Shown: in pieces, positions 1-6,024 of the stretch | Layout: each line of letters begins with the position of its first letter | Numbering within the stretch: position 1 is the stretch's first letter | NCBI GenBank assembly: GCA_013698305.1 | Contig: JACCVC010000237.1 | Span: 1 to 7,573, forward strand | DNA from: Chloroflexia bacterium | GTDB lineage: Bacteria > Chloroflexota > Chloroflexia > Thermomicrobiales > UBA6265 | Length of the DNA: 7,573 nt | Direction of reading: 5' to 3' | Made by a program: the position numbers and the translations under genes | The notes under the pieces: model-generated | What the model was told of the DNA's origin: nothing | Databases searched by the model: none | What the model saw: the letters and a program-made list of their open reading frames with translations, nothing else

Positions 1-113
1 TCGTGGACGCCATCGGCACCGGGGTCGACCAGATCAGCGCCGCCGACGCGACCGCCTGGTATCGGCATTGCGGCTATCGCCTCACACCTCATGAACAAGA
101 ACAACCTTTATGA
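1..113 (+). CDS. IS630-family transposase, C-terminal fragment (cut by window edge)
   Basis: The frame starting at base 3 is open from the window edge to a TGA at 111-113 and gives 36 residues, including DATAWYRHCGYRL near the end. A C-terminal tryptophan or phenylalanine followed by a HCGY motif is typical, from memory, of IS630/Tc1-mariner-type transposases, whose DDE domain ends close to the C-terminus. The catalytic residues lie outside the window, so I cannot say whether the element is intact. The right inverted repeat should lie within about the next 50 bases, but without the left end it cannot be defined. The element would have been inserted upstream of the manganese catalase and points towards it. 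The match is short, so the family call is moderate. Confidence 0.65.
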   Translation, partial: VDAIGTGVDQISAADATAWYRHCGYRLTPHEQEQPL

Positions 114-273
114 GAACCGCTCTAGGCACATATGTCACTAACCAGCGTACCGTAACGCTCTGTCCCGGCACGCAACGTGCGTTCCTGATCTGCACGTCGC
201 TGTACGTTCGGTGGCGCTGATGCGTCGCCCGCGTCGATCCAGGTAACTACGATTCATAGGAAAGGGAGCAAGA
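114..273. other. Intergenic leader between transposase end and manganese catalase
   Basis: No credible gene lies in these 160 bases. They should contain the IS right end and the catalase promoter, but I could not identify a convincing -35/-10 pair. A small perfect hairpin (GCACG, loop CAA, CGTGC) lies at 168-180. It is flanked by pairable ACCG-t-AACG (149-157) and CGTTCGGT (205-212), so the catalase leader may fold. GC-rich DNA gives short stems by chance, so this is weak. Confidence 0.35.
258..268 (+). promoter_or_regulatory. Ribosome binding site of the manganese catalase
   Basis: The purine-rich AGGAAAGGGAG ends five bases before the ATG at 274. It supports that start over any internal one. 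Confidence 0.7.
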
Positions 274-1176
274 ATGATCACTCGACATGACCGTGTCGCG
301 GTCGACCTGCCCAAGCCGAAAGGCCCGAACCCGAATGGCGCATCGCTCGTGCAGGAACTGCTCGGCGGCAAATTCGGCGAGATGTCGACGCTGATGAACT
401 ATATGTTCCAGTCGTTCAATTTCCGAGGTCGTGACGAAGACCACGCTCGCCCGTTCTACGATCTCATCGCCAACATCGCCGCCGAAGAGCATAGCCACAT
501 CGAACTGGTGGCCTACACCATCAACCTGCTGTTGTCTGGCGCGAGCGAGCGGGGCACTGACCCGTCGACCTCGCCATTGTCGGTGGCGGAAGAGTCGCGG
601 AACTCGCTGCATTTCATCGCGAGCGGCCAGACGGCACTGCCGGTGGACTCGATGGGTCGGCCCTGGAGTGGAGATAATGTCTTCTCTAGCGGCAATCTCA
701 AGCTCGACCTTCTGCACAACTTCTTCCTGGAGTGCGGCGCGCGGGCCAACAAGATTCGCGTGTACGAAACCACCGATGACCCGACGGTGCGGGCGATGGC
801 CGGGTACCTGCTGGTTCGCGGCGGGGTGCATGTTGTTGCCTACGCGCGGGCGCTGGAGGTGTTGACCGGGGCTGACCTCAGCAAGCTGTTCCCGATTCCC
901 GATATCAGCAACAAGCAGTTTCCGGAGGCCAAGGTCCTTGAGGATCAGGGGCTTCACCTGATCCTGTACCGGAACAATCCGAAAGACTTTGCCCGTGTCG
1001 GCGAGGTGTGGAAGGGGCGGCATCCGGAAGATGGCCAGAAACTGACGGTTGAGGACGGCGGGCCCGAGGGGGTACCGACGCCTGAGCTTCCCGAGGAGCC
1101 GCAGTTGACCGCGCCAGGCATCGGCGCGATTGACGAGGAGATGCTCAAGGAACTGGCCAAGCGGCTGGGGTCGTAG
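274..1176 (+). CDS. Manganese catalase (di-manganese, ferritin-like)
   Basis: This is a 300-residue non-haem catalase that converts hydrogen peroxide to water and oxygen at a di-manganese centre, probably in the cytoplasm because no signal peptide is visible. The ferritin-like ligand pattern is complete: E36 in GGKFGEMS, E72 and H75 in EEHSHIELV, E153 in FFLECGAR, and H186 in RGGVH. These fall within about two residues of the equivalent positions in the Thermus enzyme as I remember them. The stretch YETTDDPTVRAMAGYLL between the last two ligands is also family-like. The second half of the enzyme carries a Pro/Glu-rich tail (about 261-300), as in many members. The gene stands alone on its strand, with an IS630-type transposase end upstream and a structured non-coding region downstream. 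The family call is very secure; the peroxide-defence role is inferred from the family. Confidence 0.95.
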   Translation: MITRHDRVAVDLPKPKGPNPNGASLVQELLGGKFGEMSTLMNYMFQSFNFRGRDEDHARPFYDLIANIAAEEHSHIELVAYTINLLLSGASERGTDPSTSPLSVAEESRNSLHFIASGQTALPVDSMGRPWSGDNVFSSGNLKLDLLHNFFLECGARANKIRVYETTDDPTVRAMAGYLLVRGGVHVVAYARALEVLTGADLSKLFPIPDISNKQFPEAKVLEDQGLHLILYRNNPKDFARVGEVWKGRHPEDGQKLTVEDGGPEGVPTPELPEEPQLTAPGIGAIDEEMLKELAKRLGS

Positions 1177-1178
1177 GC

Positions 1179-1198
1179 TGCCGACAGGTTCATCGGCA
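1179..1198 (+). terminator. Stem-loop just after the catalase stop codon (weak terminator candidate)
   Basis: TGCCGA (1179-1184) pairs perfectly with TCGGCA (1193-1198) around an eight-base loop, three bases after the TAG. No T-run follows, so it is not a classical Rho-independent terminator. It could be a 3'-end stabilising hairpin or part of the structured region that follows. Confidence 0.35.
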
Positions 1199-1215
1199 CA
1201 ATCTCGAAAATATCG

Positions 1216-1441
1216 TCTTCGCTACGGCTCGCAACCCACGTTGTTGGGCCGTAACGCGTTAACGTAGAGCGAAGAGACGCTGGGACGAGGCACTGGACAC
1301 ACGTGCTGATTCCGGAAAACGGCTTCAAGGCTCCTACGGATTTCGCATGGACAGGATGCGAACAACACGTACGGGCCGGTCTTTTGCCGGCCCTCAATCG
1401 CGTGCCGGAACGAGGAAGACCACAAGGGTCTTCCGTACGCG
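1216..1441. ncRNA. Candidate structured RNA or hairpin cluster between convergent genes
   Basis: This gene-free stretch folds densely on paper. (A) TCTTCG-CTACG (1216-1226) pairs with CGTAG-ag-CGAAGA (1263-1275), an 11-bp helix with a two-base bulge. Inside it an alternative or nested ACGGC (1224-1228) pairs with GCCGT (1248-1252), and CCCA/TGGG (1235-1248) sits within. (B) GCAC/GTGC spans 1290-1306. (C) TTCGCAT (1342-1348) pairs with ATGCGAA (1356-1362) around a seven-base loop. (D) GGGCCGG (1373-1379) pairs with CCGGCCC (1387-1393) around a seven-base loop. (E) GGAAGACC (1414-1421) pairs with GGTCTTCC (1427-1434) around a five-base loop, and CGCGT (1399-1403) with ACGCG (1437-1441) encloses it. 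C, D and E are each 21 bases long. No T-tract follows any of them. I see no match to tmRNA, RNase P, SRP or 6S RNA, or to a riboswitch I know. The strand is unknown. It could instead be the remains of a small mobile element. Confidence 0.4.
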
Positions 1442-1527
1442 GCTCTGTGAGTGGAATGCACGGTGTTCAGACGGATTCGGCATCAGTAATCGAAATCGAA
1501 TGGGAGGATGTATCGTTGGGAGCGACA
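1442..1527. other. Remainder of convergent intergenic region
   Basis: I see no gene, promoter or clear terminator here. A weak ATTCG/CGAAT pairing is possible. On the minus strand it would be the 3' untranslated region of the small exported protein. Confidence 0.3.
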
Positions 1528-2058
1528 TCAGTCGGTTGGCAGGCAAGCGATGCTAACCACAATGGCGCCGTCCGGAACGGAGAAACCCGGATTCTCGGGA
1601 ATCTCCAGGGAGTAGGTGAGTTCTCCGTTCCGGAGCTGCAACGGGCGTGCGTCGGCGGGGTCGGAGATCTTCAGCTCACCGGCCTGCTGATCCCAGAACG
1701 CCTGGACACGGTCAACGAACGCGATGCGTTCGCCCCCATCGGCGACATCGACACCGTGCCAGGTGGCCGCGCTCCATCCAGGCAGAAACCAGCCGCGCCA
1801 GCCATCACAATGCTGGTAGCCGAAAGGATCACCGGCAATGTCCAGCGGACCGGTGGGATCGCTGCCAGGGTGCGGGCGACGCTCGAAACCGGGATCGACC
1901 AACAGGGCGGTGGCCTCGAACAGCGGAAGCGCCGTGGCCTGAATATCCTGAAGCAAGGGACGGTCGTCGGTCGCGCGGAACATGGCCATGCCGAGAATTG
2001 GGATGGCGAGCATCGCGGCGGCGAAGATGGCGGCGCGAGCGGTTTGGGTCGTTCTCAA
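1528..2058 (-). CDS. Small exported or membrane-anchored protein of unknown function
   Basis: I do not recognise this protein. The preferred start is the TTG at 2058, because GGGAG on the minus strand lies seven bases upstream; the TTG two codons earlier would sit almost on that site. This gives 176 residues beginning MRTTQTARAAIF. Residues 8-27 form one hydrophobic segment after a positively charged N-terminus, so it is either an uncleaved anchor or a signal peptide, with the rest outside the cytoplasm. The body is soluble-looking, with an aromatic-rich patch HCDGWRGWFLPGW (about 83-95) and a C-terminal beta-like stretch. Its two cysteines, C84 and C172, could form a disulfide. The antisense frame is open too, but the signal-like N-terminus, ribosome site and protein-like composition favour this strand. 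It is divergent from the phospholipase D-like gene and convergent with the catalase. Confidence 0.7.
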   Translation of the reverse strand: MRTTQTARAAIFAAAMLAIPILGMAMFRATDDRPLLQDIQATALPLFEATALLVDPGFERRPHPGSDPTGPLDIAGDPFGYQHCDGWRGWFLPGWSAATWHGVDVADGGERIAFVDRVQAFWDQQAGELKISDPADARPLQLRNGELTYSLEIPENPGFSVPDGAIVVSIACLPTD

Positions 2059-2124
2059 GGGCAATCTCCCTGTGAAACGCGAGACGATGAACCTGGACGC
2101 GACATATCTCGCGAGGGCTTGTAC

Positions 2125-2209
2125 ACCAGACTTCCCAAGCGAGCTGCCGGCCGATTGTCTACTATGTTAACGACACTGTCTGGTATTGCGTTACTCGGAG
2201 TCTGGTATT
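2125..2209. promoter_or_regulatory. Repeated GTCTGGT motif in the divergent promoter region (candidate operator)
   Basis: The ten-base GTCTGGTATT occurs twice in direct orientation, at 2178-2187 and 2200-2209, with starts 22 bases apart, about two helical turns. A third copy of its core lies inverted at 2125-2131 (ACCAGAC). All sit in the roughly 150 bases between the two divergent genes, where a shared regulator would bind. The second copy is just upstream of the ATG at 2213, so binding there would block translation or early transcription of the phospholipase-type gene. No regulator is visible in the window. Confidence 0.35.
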
Positions 2210-2212
2210 CGC

Positions 2213-3610
2213 ATGGATCATACTCGCTCAGAGCAGAGGCGCCCGGACGGGCGCCGCAAGCAACAACGGGCCAGGCAGAAACTAGGAATCCGATGGTTCA
2301 CCAGAATCGGCTGGTTTGGACTCCGGCTGCTGCTGGTCCTGTCGTTCCTAGGCTGGTGGTTCGTGCTGCGGATCGAGGAGCGCCCGAGCTGGCCGCCACC
2401 CGCCGAAGCCGTGACCGCCGAAGAGGCGCAGATGGATACGCAGGCGTTTCTGCATCGCGACGATCACTCTGTTGAGGATTTGGCGATTCCCATGGCGCGG
2501 TCATCCGCTGCCGATGTCTCGTTCTACTCGGGCGGCGAGCACTTCTTCCCGCCGATGCTGGACGACCTGCGCGGCGCGGAGTCGTCGATCCACATGCTGA
2601 TGTTTTCGATCAAGCCGGGCGACATCGCGGACGACGTGGTGGCGATCCTCACCGAGCGCGCTGAGGCCGGCGTGGAGGTGCGCGTGATCGTGGATGGGTA
2701 CGGCGCCAAGGTCGATGGGCGATCGCAAGGGCTGTTCGACCAGCTTCAGGACGCGGGCGTCGATGTTGTCGCCAACGACATCTTTCCGATCGACCGTGAT
2801 GGTCCGCTCGGCGAGGGCAGGATCGACCCCTGGCAGGACGAGGTGGGCAACGCCGATCATCGGAAGATGCTGGTAACCGACGGGCAGATCGGCTGGATCG
2901 GGGGAGCGGGGTTCGAGGATCATTTCGCCGATGGCCGCTACCACGACGCTTTCGGCCGCATGACTGGCGACATCGTCGGGCAGATGCAGCTGGTGTTCCT
3001 CACCAGTTTTCACGTTCTGGGCGGTCCAAAACCTGACGACATGACCTTCGATCGCTATTTCCCCGAGGCGGCTGACCCAGGCATGATCCCGGCGACGCTG
3101 CTGCACAACGTGCCGGGAGGGTTCCTGCCGGGGACGCAGGCGATCCGCGAGGCAGTCGAGAATGCAGAGGTTCGGCTCGACATCCTCAACCCGTACCTGA
3201 CCGACCCCGGGATGCTTGATCGGGTGATCGCGGCGGGGCAGCGCGATGTCGATGTCACGGTCGTCGTGCCGGGCGCCTCGAACGTCTCCCCGGCGCGGGA
3301 TGCGCTGGAGCACAACTATCCCAGGCTGTTCGATGCAGGAGTAAACGTGTTCGAGTATGAGACGGTAATGCACGCCAAGGTCATCATCGCGGATGACACG
3401 GTGGTGATCGGGACGATCAACCTCGACGCCTGGGCGCTGTACCGGAATCACGAGATCGCGGTGCTGTTCACGGACGCCACAGTCGCGGATGATGCCAGGT
3501 CGGTGCTGGTAGAGGACGCGTTGACCCGATCGGCCCCGGCGGAGCCCGCCGACGCCATCTGGAATCGATCGAAAGACTGGTTTTGGGACAAGCTGGTGTA
3601 TTTCATCTGA
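2213..3610 (+). CDS. Membrane-anchored phospholipase D / cardiolipin synthase-type protein
   Basis: This 465-residue member of the PLD superfamily has two HKD motifs: H216-x-K218-x4-D223 followed by a GG, and H387-x-K389-x4-D394 followed by GTINLD. Both are complete, so phosphatidyl transfer or hydrolysis is expected. Cardiolipin synthase (joining two phosphatidylglycerols) is the likeliest family role, but other phospholipases fit. A basic N-terminus (1-28) precedes one membrane segment (about 32-53), which would put the catalytic domain outside. Classical ClsA-type synthases usually have two N-terminal segments, so this is a variant or a different enzyme. The C-terminal tail is aromatic (WNRSKDWFWDKLVYFI). 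I chose the ATG at 2213, with GGAG at 2197-2200, over an in-frame TTG at 2186. The metallohydrolase gene follows 14 bases later, so they are probably co-transcribed. Confidence 0.88.
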   Translation: MDHTRSEQRRPDGRRKQQRARQKLGIRWFTRIGWFGLRLLLVLSFLGWWFVLRIEERPSWPPPAEAVTAEEAQMDTQAFLHRDDHSVEDLAIPMARSSAADVSFYSGGEHFFPPMLDDLRGAESSIHMLMFSIKPGDIADDVVAILTERAEAGVEVRVIVDGYGAKVDGRSQGLFDQLQDAGVDVVANDIFPIDRDGPLGEGRIDPWQDEVGNADHRKMLVTDGQIGWIGGAGFEDHFADGRYHDAFGRMTGDIVGQMQLVFLTSFHVLGGPKPDDMTFDRYFPEAADPGMIPATLLHNVPGGFLPGTQAIREAVENAEVRLDILNPYLTDPGMLDRVIAAGQRDVDVTVVVPGASNVSPARDALEHNYPRLFDAGVNVFEYETVMHAKVIIADDTVVIGTINLDAWALYRNHEIAVLFTDATVADDARSVLVEDALTRSAPAEPADAIWNRSKDWFWDKLVYFI

Positions 3611-3624
3611 TCAGAAAGGCGCAT

Positions 3625-4488
3625 ATGATGACGATGTGGACGGAAGATGGTCTCGACGCGGCGATCTGCGTGGCGTGCAGCACGCAGTTCCCGGCGGATG
3701 CAGGCATCCCCGCTGTGTGTCCGATCTGCGCCGACGACCGGCAGTACATCCCCGAGGGCGGGCAACGCTGGACCACGCTCCGGGCGGAGCTGGGACATCA
3801 CCATAACGTCTTCGAGGAGGTCGAGGCGGGCGTAGCGCGGATCGCAACAGCGCCGACGTTCGGGATTGGGCAGCATGCGTGGCTGATCGAGACCGCGGAG
3901 TGCCGAATGCTCTGGGACCTGGTCGGGTATGTCGATGAGACGACCATCGCCGGGATCGAGCGGCATGGCGATGTCGACGCGATCGCCATCTCTCACCCGC
4001 ACTACTACTCGACGATGGTGGAGTGGTCGCATGCGCTGGGCGATGTGCCGATCCTCCTGCACGAAGCAAATCGGCAATGGGTGGTGAGACAGGATGCGCG
4101 AGTGCGGTACTGGTCCGGCGACACTTTGCACCCATGCGTCGGCGTGACGCTGATCCGGACCGGCGGTCACTTCCCGGGCGGGAACGTGCTGCACGTCGAT
4201 GGTGGCGCGCATCCGCACGACGCCGGATTGCTGTTTGTCGGGGACATCATGCAGGTCGTGGCGGATCGGCACATGGTGAGCTTCATGCACAGCTATCCCA
4301 ATTCGATCCCGCTCGATTCGGGTTCGGTGCAGCGGATCGCCGACATGGTGAAGCCATACGAATTCGACCGGATCTATGGCGCGTTTTCTGGCGGGGTCGT
4401 GCCGGACCGTGGCAGTGAGGTCGTCCAGGAGTCGGCGGAACGCTACATCCGCTACGTCACCGCCGATTCGGAGACGACGATCAGCTAA
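3625..4488 (+). CDS. MBL-fold metallohydrolase-like protein with N-terminal zinc ribbon
   Basis: This is a 287-residue protein. An N-terminal zinc ribbon is made by C15-x2-C18 and C32-x2-C35. A metallo-beta-lactamase-type fold follows: HAWLIET (about 84-90) is the usual beta-strand, HPHYYS (124-129) sits where HxHxDH normally lies, GGHFPGG (170-176) supplies the next histidine, and GDIMQV (about 206-211) supplies the bridging aspartate position. The first motif keeps two histidines but lacks the Asp-His, so the second metal site is altered. I recall an HPHxY-type MBL subfamily with a SMVEW stretch, as here (MVEW, 131-134), so this is probably a natural variant and not a damaged gene. The substrate is unknown. 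AGAAAGG lies before the ATG at 3625; the ATG at 3628 is equally possible. It follows the PLD-type gene by 14 bases. Confidence 0.82.
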   Translation: MMTMWTEDGLDAAICVACSTQFPADAGIPAVCPICADDRQYIPEGGQRWTTLRAELGHHHNVFEEVEAGVARIATAPTFGIGQHAWLIETAECRMLWDLVGYVDETTIAGIERHGDVDAIAISHPHYYSTMVEWSHALGDVPILLHEANRQWVVRQDARVRYWSGDTLHPCVGVTLIRTGGHFPGGNVLHVDGGAHPHDAGLLFVGDIMQVVADRHMVSFMHSYPNSIPLDSGSVQRIADMVKPYEFDRIYGAFSGGVVPDRGSEVVQESAERYIRYVTADSETTIS

Positions 4489-4495
4489 TCTCTTC

Positions 4496-4519
4496 ATACT
4501 TGTAAGTGAGACAATGTAT
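4496..4519. promoter_or_regulatory. Imperfect inverted repeat overlapping the -35 (candidate operator)
   Basis: ATACTTGT (4496-4503) and ACAA-t-GTAT (4511-4519) form an eight-base dyad with one extra base and a seven-base centre. It covers the -35 hexamer of the promoter below, the usual place for a repressor. Given the downstream metal-binding genes, a Fur/Zur-type repressor is plausible, but the sequence does not match a consensus I can assert. Confidence 0.35.
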
Positions 4520-4528
4520 CAGTACTAT
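4500..4528 (+). promoter_or_regulatory. Sigma70-like promoter of the AztD/AztC-like operon
   Basis: TTGTAA (4500-4505) and TACTAT (4523-4528) are separated by exactly 17 bases. Each matches four of six consensus positions, and the surroundings are unusually AT-rich for this window. Transcription would start near 4534-4536, giving a leader of about 100 bases before the ATG at 4638. Confidence 0.5.
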
Positions 4529-4531
4529 AGA

Positions 4532-4574
4532 CGCATCAGTCCCGCCACTGACGGCCGCAGTGGCGTTCGATGCG
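4532..4574 (+). promoter_or_regulatory. Two-tier hairpin at the predicted 5' end of the operon transcript
   Basis: CGCATC (4532-4537) pairs with GATGCG (4569-4574). Inside, CGCCACTG (4543-4550) pairs with CAGTGGCG (4558-4565) around a seven-base loop, separated by a small internal loop. That is 14 base pairs beginning essentially at the predicted transcription start. No T-tract follows. It may protect the 5' end or be part of a regulatory leader; I do not recognise a known riboswitch. Confidence 0.4.
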
Positions 4575-4637
4575 CTGGTACCGCTGCATTGATCGATGGA
4601 CTGGCTGTTCCTACGCCCAAGAGGGAGTCACAACCAG

Positions 4638-5957
4638 ATGTCTCAACAGATCCTTCGCTCAGCGAGTTCGTTGAATCGTCGTCAGTTCGGCGCTGGCATG
4701 CTAGGTCTTGCCGCCGCCGCCGGTTTTTCTGTCAAGCCTGCCATCGCCAGGGCCGCGCAATCGGCGACACCGGTCGCCAGTCCGGTTGCCGGTGGCACCC
4801 CGATGTTGGCGGTTGCCGACCCCGACGCCAGCGTGCTGTACGTGGTCAACACGGACACGCTCGTCGTGACCGGCATCGTCGAAGATGTGGTCATGCAAAC
4901 GCATTGCGGGTTCCTGCCGACGCCGGACGGGCTCCTGTATTTGGTCGATGATATCGGCAGCCGCCTGATTGCCATCGATAGCACCGCACAAATCGTTGGC
5001 GAGGCAGCGTTTGAAGGTTACCCCTCCCACATTGCCACCGACCCTGACCTCCGATTCATGGCGATCGGCACCGACAACGCCGACGCGCCGATCGTGATCG
5101 TCGACCTGTCATCGTGGGAAGCTCGGCCGGTGCCGTTGACCGAGGCTGGCGAGGTCGGGCTGGCGCTGACATCGAATCCCGATGTGCTGCTGCACCGGAA
5201 CGATGTCAGCAATCAGGTCGAAAGTTACCAATTGGACGAGGCGCTGGGGGGCAATGTAACGCCGGCGAGCACCGTGCAGATTGGGGCGGCTGGCCACGGA
5301 GAAGCGTATGATCCCGCCACGGGCCGCTTCTACGTCGCGACTGATGATGGGGTTGATGTCATCAGCCTTGACGGCGCTGAACTCGAATATGTCAGTACCG
5401 TTCCGTGGGAAACCGCTGATCGCGCCGGGGGCAGGGCATACTTCCACCGCCTCAATGCAGACGGTACCGCGCTCGTGACCTACCTCGCCAACCGGGAAGC
5501 GCCAGAGGCGGAATGGGGAACGTGGGAGAACGATCTGTTCATGGTCGACACTACCACGCTTGAAGGCACTCGCACTCCGCTCGGGAACGGCTATCTATTC
5601 CGCTATGCGCTGTCGTACGAAACCGCGCTCTTCACCGTGGTGCATTTTGACGGCGATGTCACGCACATCGTCGATCTGGCGACCGGCGAAGTCGTGGGTC
5701 AGGTGCCACTCGACCCCATGGCGAACGCGCCAGTGGACGGAATCGCGCCGTGGGAAGCAGAGAACCGGACCACTGCGATCACGCCGGATGGGTCGCTCGG
5801 CTTTGTTACGCAGGGTGGCGACGGCATCATCGTCGTGATTGACGTGGCGAGCCAGGCTCTCAGTTCGACCATTACCGTCGACTCGGAGCTCGGATACGGA
5901 GGATATCTCGGTGTGTTCGGTACATCGGACATCGTCTTCGACCTGATCGGCCGGTAG
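4638..5957 (+). CDS. Tat-exported beta-propeller, AztD-like zinc chaperone candidate
   Basis: This is a 439-residue exported protein. A twin-arginine signal (SLNRRQFGAGMLGL, with R14-R15) is followed by a hydrophobic stretch to about residue 30 and an Ala/Pro/Ser/Thr linker (about 40-54). The rest is YncE/YVTN-like propeller repeats, seen as recurring blade edges such as PDGLLYLVDD, PATGRFYVATDDG and PDGSLGFVTQGGDG. Histidines recur near blade starts: H89-C90 (THCG), H131 (PSHIATD), H220 (GHGEA) and H270 (YFHRL). AztD is a periplasmic propeller that passes zinc to the binding protein AztC. The HGEA element and the adjacent metal-binding-protein gene fit that role, but the cysteines I associate with AztD around HGEA are absent. 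The ATG at 4638 has GAGGGAG upstream (4621-4627); an upstream ATG at 4596 would bury the Tat motif. It could also be a different YncE-type protein. Confidence 0.75.
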   Translation: MSQQILRSASSLNRRQFGAGMLGLAAAAGFSVKPAIARAAQSATPVASPVAGGTPMLAVADPDASVLYVVNTDTLVVTGIVEDVVMQTHCGFLPTPDGLLYLVDDIGSRLIAIDSTAQIVGEAAFEGYPSHIATDPDLRFMAIGTDNADAPIVIVDLSSWEARPVPLTEAGEVGLALTSNPDVLLHRNDVSNQVESYQLDEALGGNVTPASTVQIGAAGHGEAYDPATGRFYVATDDGVDVISLDGAELEYVSTVPWETADRAGGRAYFHRLNADGTALVTYLANREAPEAEWGTWENDLFMVDTTTLEGTRTPLGNGYLFRYALSYETALFTVVHFDGDVTHIVDLATGEVVGQVPLDPMANAPVDGIAPWEAENRTTAITPDGSLGFVTQGGDGIIVVIDVASQALSSTITVDSELGYGGYLGVFGTSDIVFDLIGR

Positions 5958-5958
5958 T

Positions 5959-5994
5959 GGCGCTGGGCGTGTGGCGATCACCGCGCCAGGCGCC
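5959..5994 (+). promoter_or_regulatory. Intercistronic hairpin between the propeller and binding-protein genes
   Basis: GGCGCTGG (5959-5966) pairs with CCA-g-GCGCC (5986-5994), eight base pairs with one bulged base, starting two bases after the stop codon. No T-tract follows. It could set the ratio of the two products by stabilising or attenuating the transcript. Confidence 0.35.
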
Positions 5995-6024
5995 CAAGGC
6001 CTTGCAATAGAGAGGTTGAGGAAG

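Noticed and set aside
247..1023. Minus-strand open frame of 258 codons
   Set aside because: It is antisense to the manganese catalase and has shadow-like composition.
1235..1261. Integron attC-like site (GTTGGGC at 1243-1249, TAACGCGTTA palindrome at 1252-1261)
   Set aside because: GTTGGGC fits the GTTRRRY core, but there is no matching partner core at the right distance and no gene-cassette arrangement.
1373..1393. GGGCCGG/CCGGCCC hairpin as a Rho-independent terminator
   Set aside because: The only T-run is inside the loop; no T-tract follows on either strand.
1303..2475. Long plus-strand open frame of 390 codons
   Set aside because: It lies antisense to the small exported protein and runs into the PLD-type gene in another frame. 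Its product is Arg/Gly-rich with no domain-like pattern, as expected from an open shadow frame in GC-rich DNA.
2501..3451. Minus-strand open frame of 316 codons
   Set aside because: It is antisense to the PLD-type gene with two intact HKD motifs.
3583..3624. Upstream TTG start for the MBL-fold protein
   Set aside because: It would overlap the end of the PLD-type gene, and AGAAAGG sits properly before the ATG at 3625.
3448..4497. Long minus-strand open frame of 349 codons
   Set aside because: It is fully antisense to the MBL-fold gene, whose motifs are clear. The product is rich in Arg, His and Asp without recognisable domains.
4596..4637. Upstream ATG for the propeller gene
   Set aside because: It would add 14 residues before the twin-arginine signal, and the ribosome site at 4621-4627 points to the ATG at 4638.
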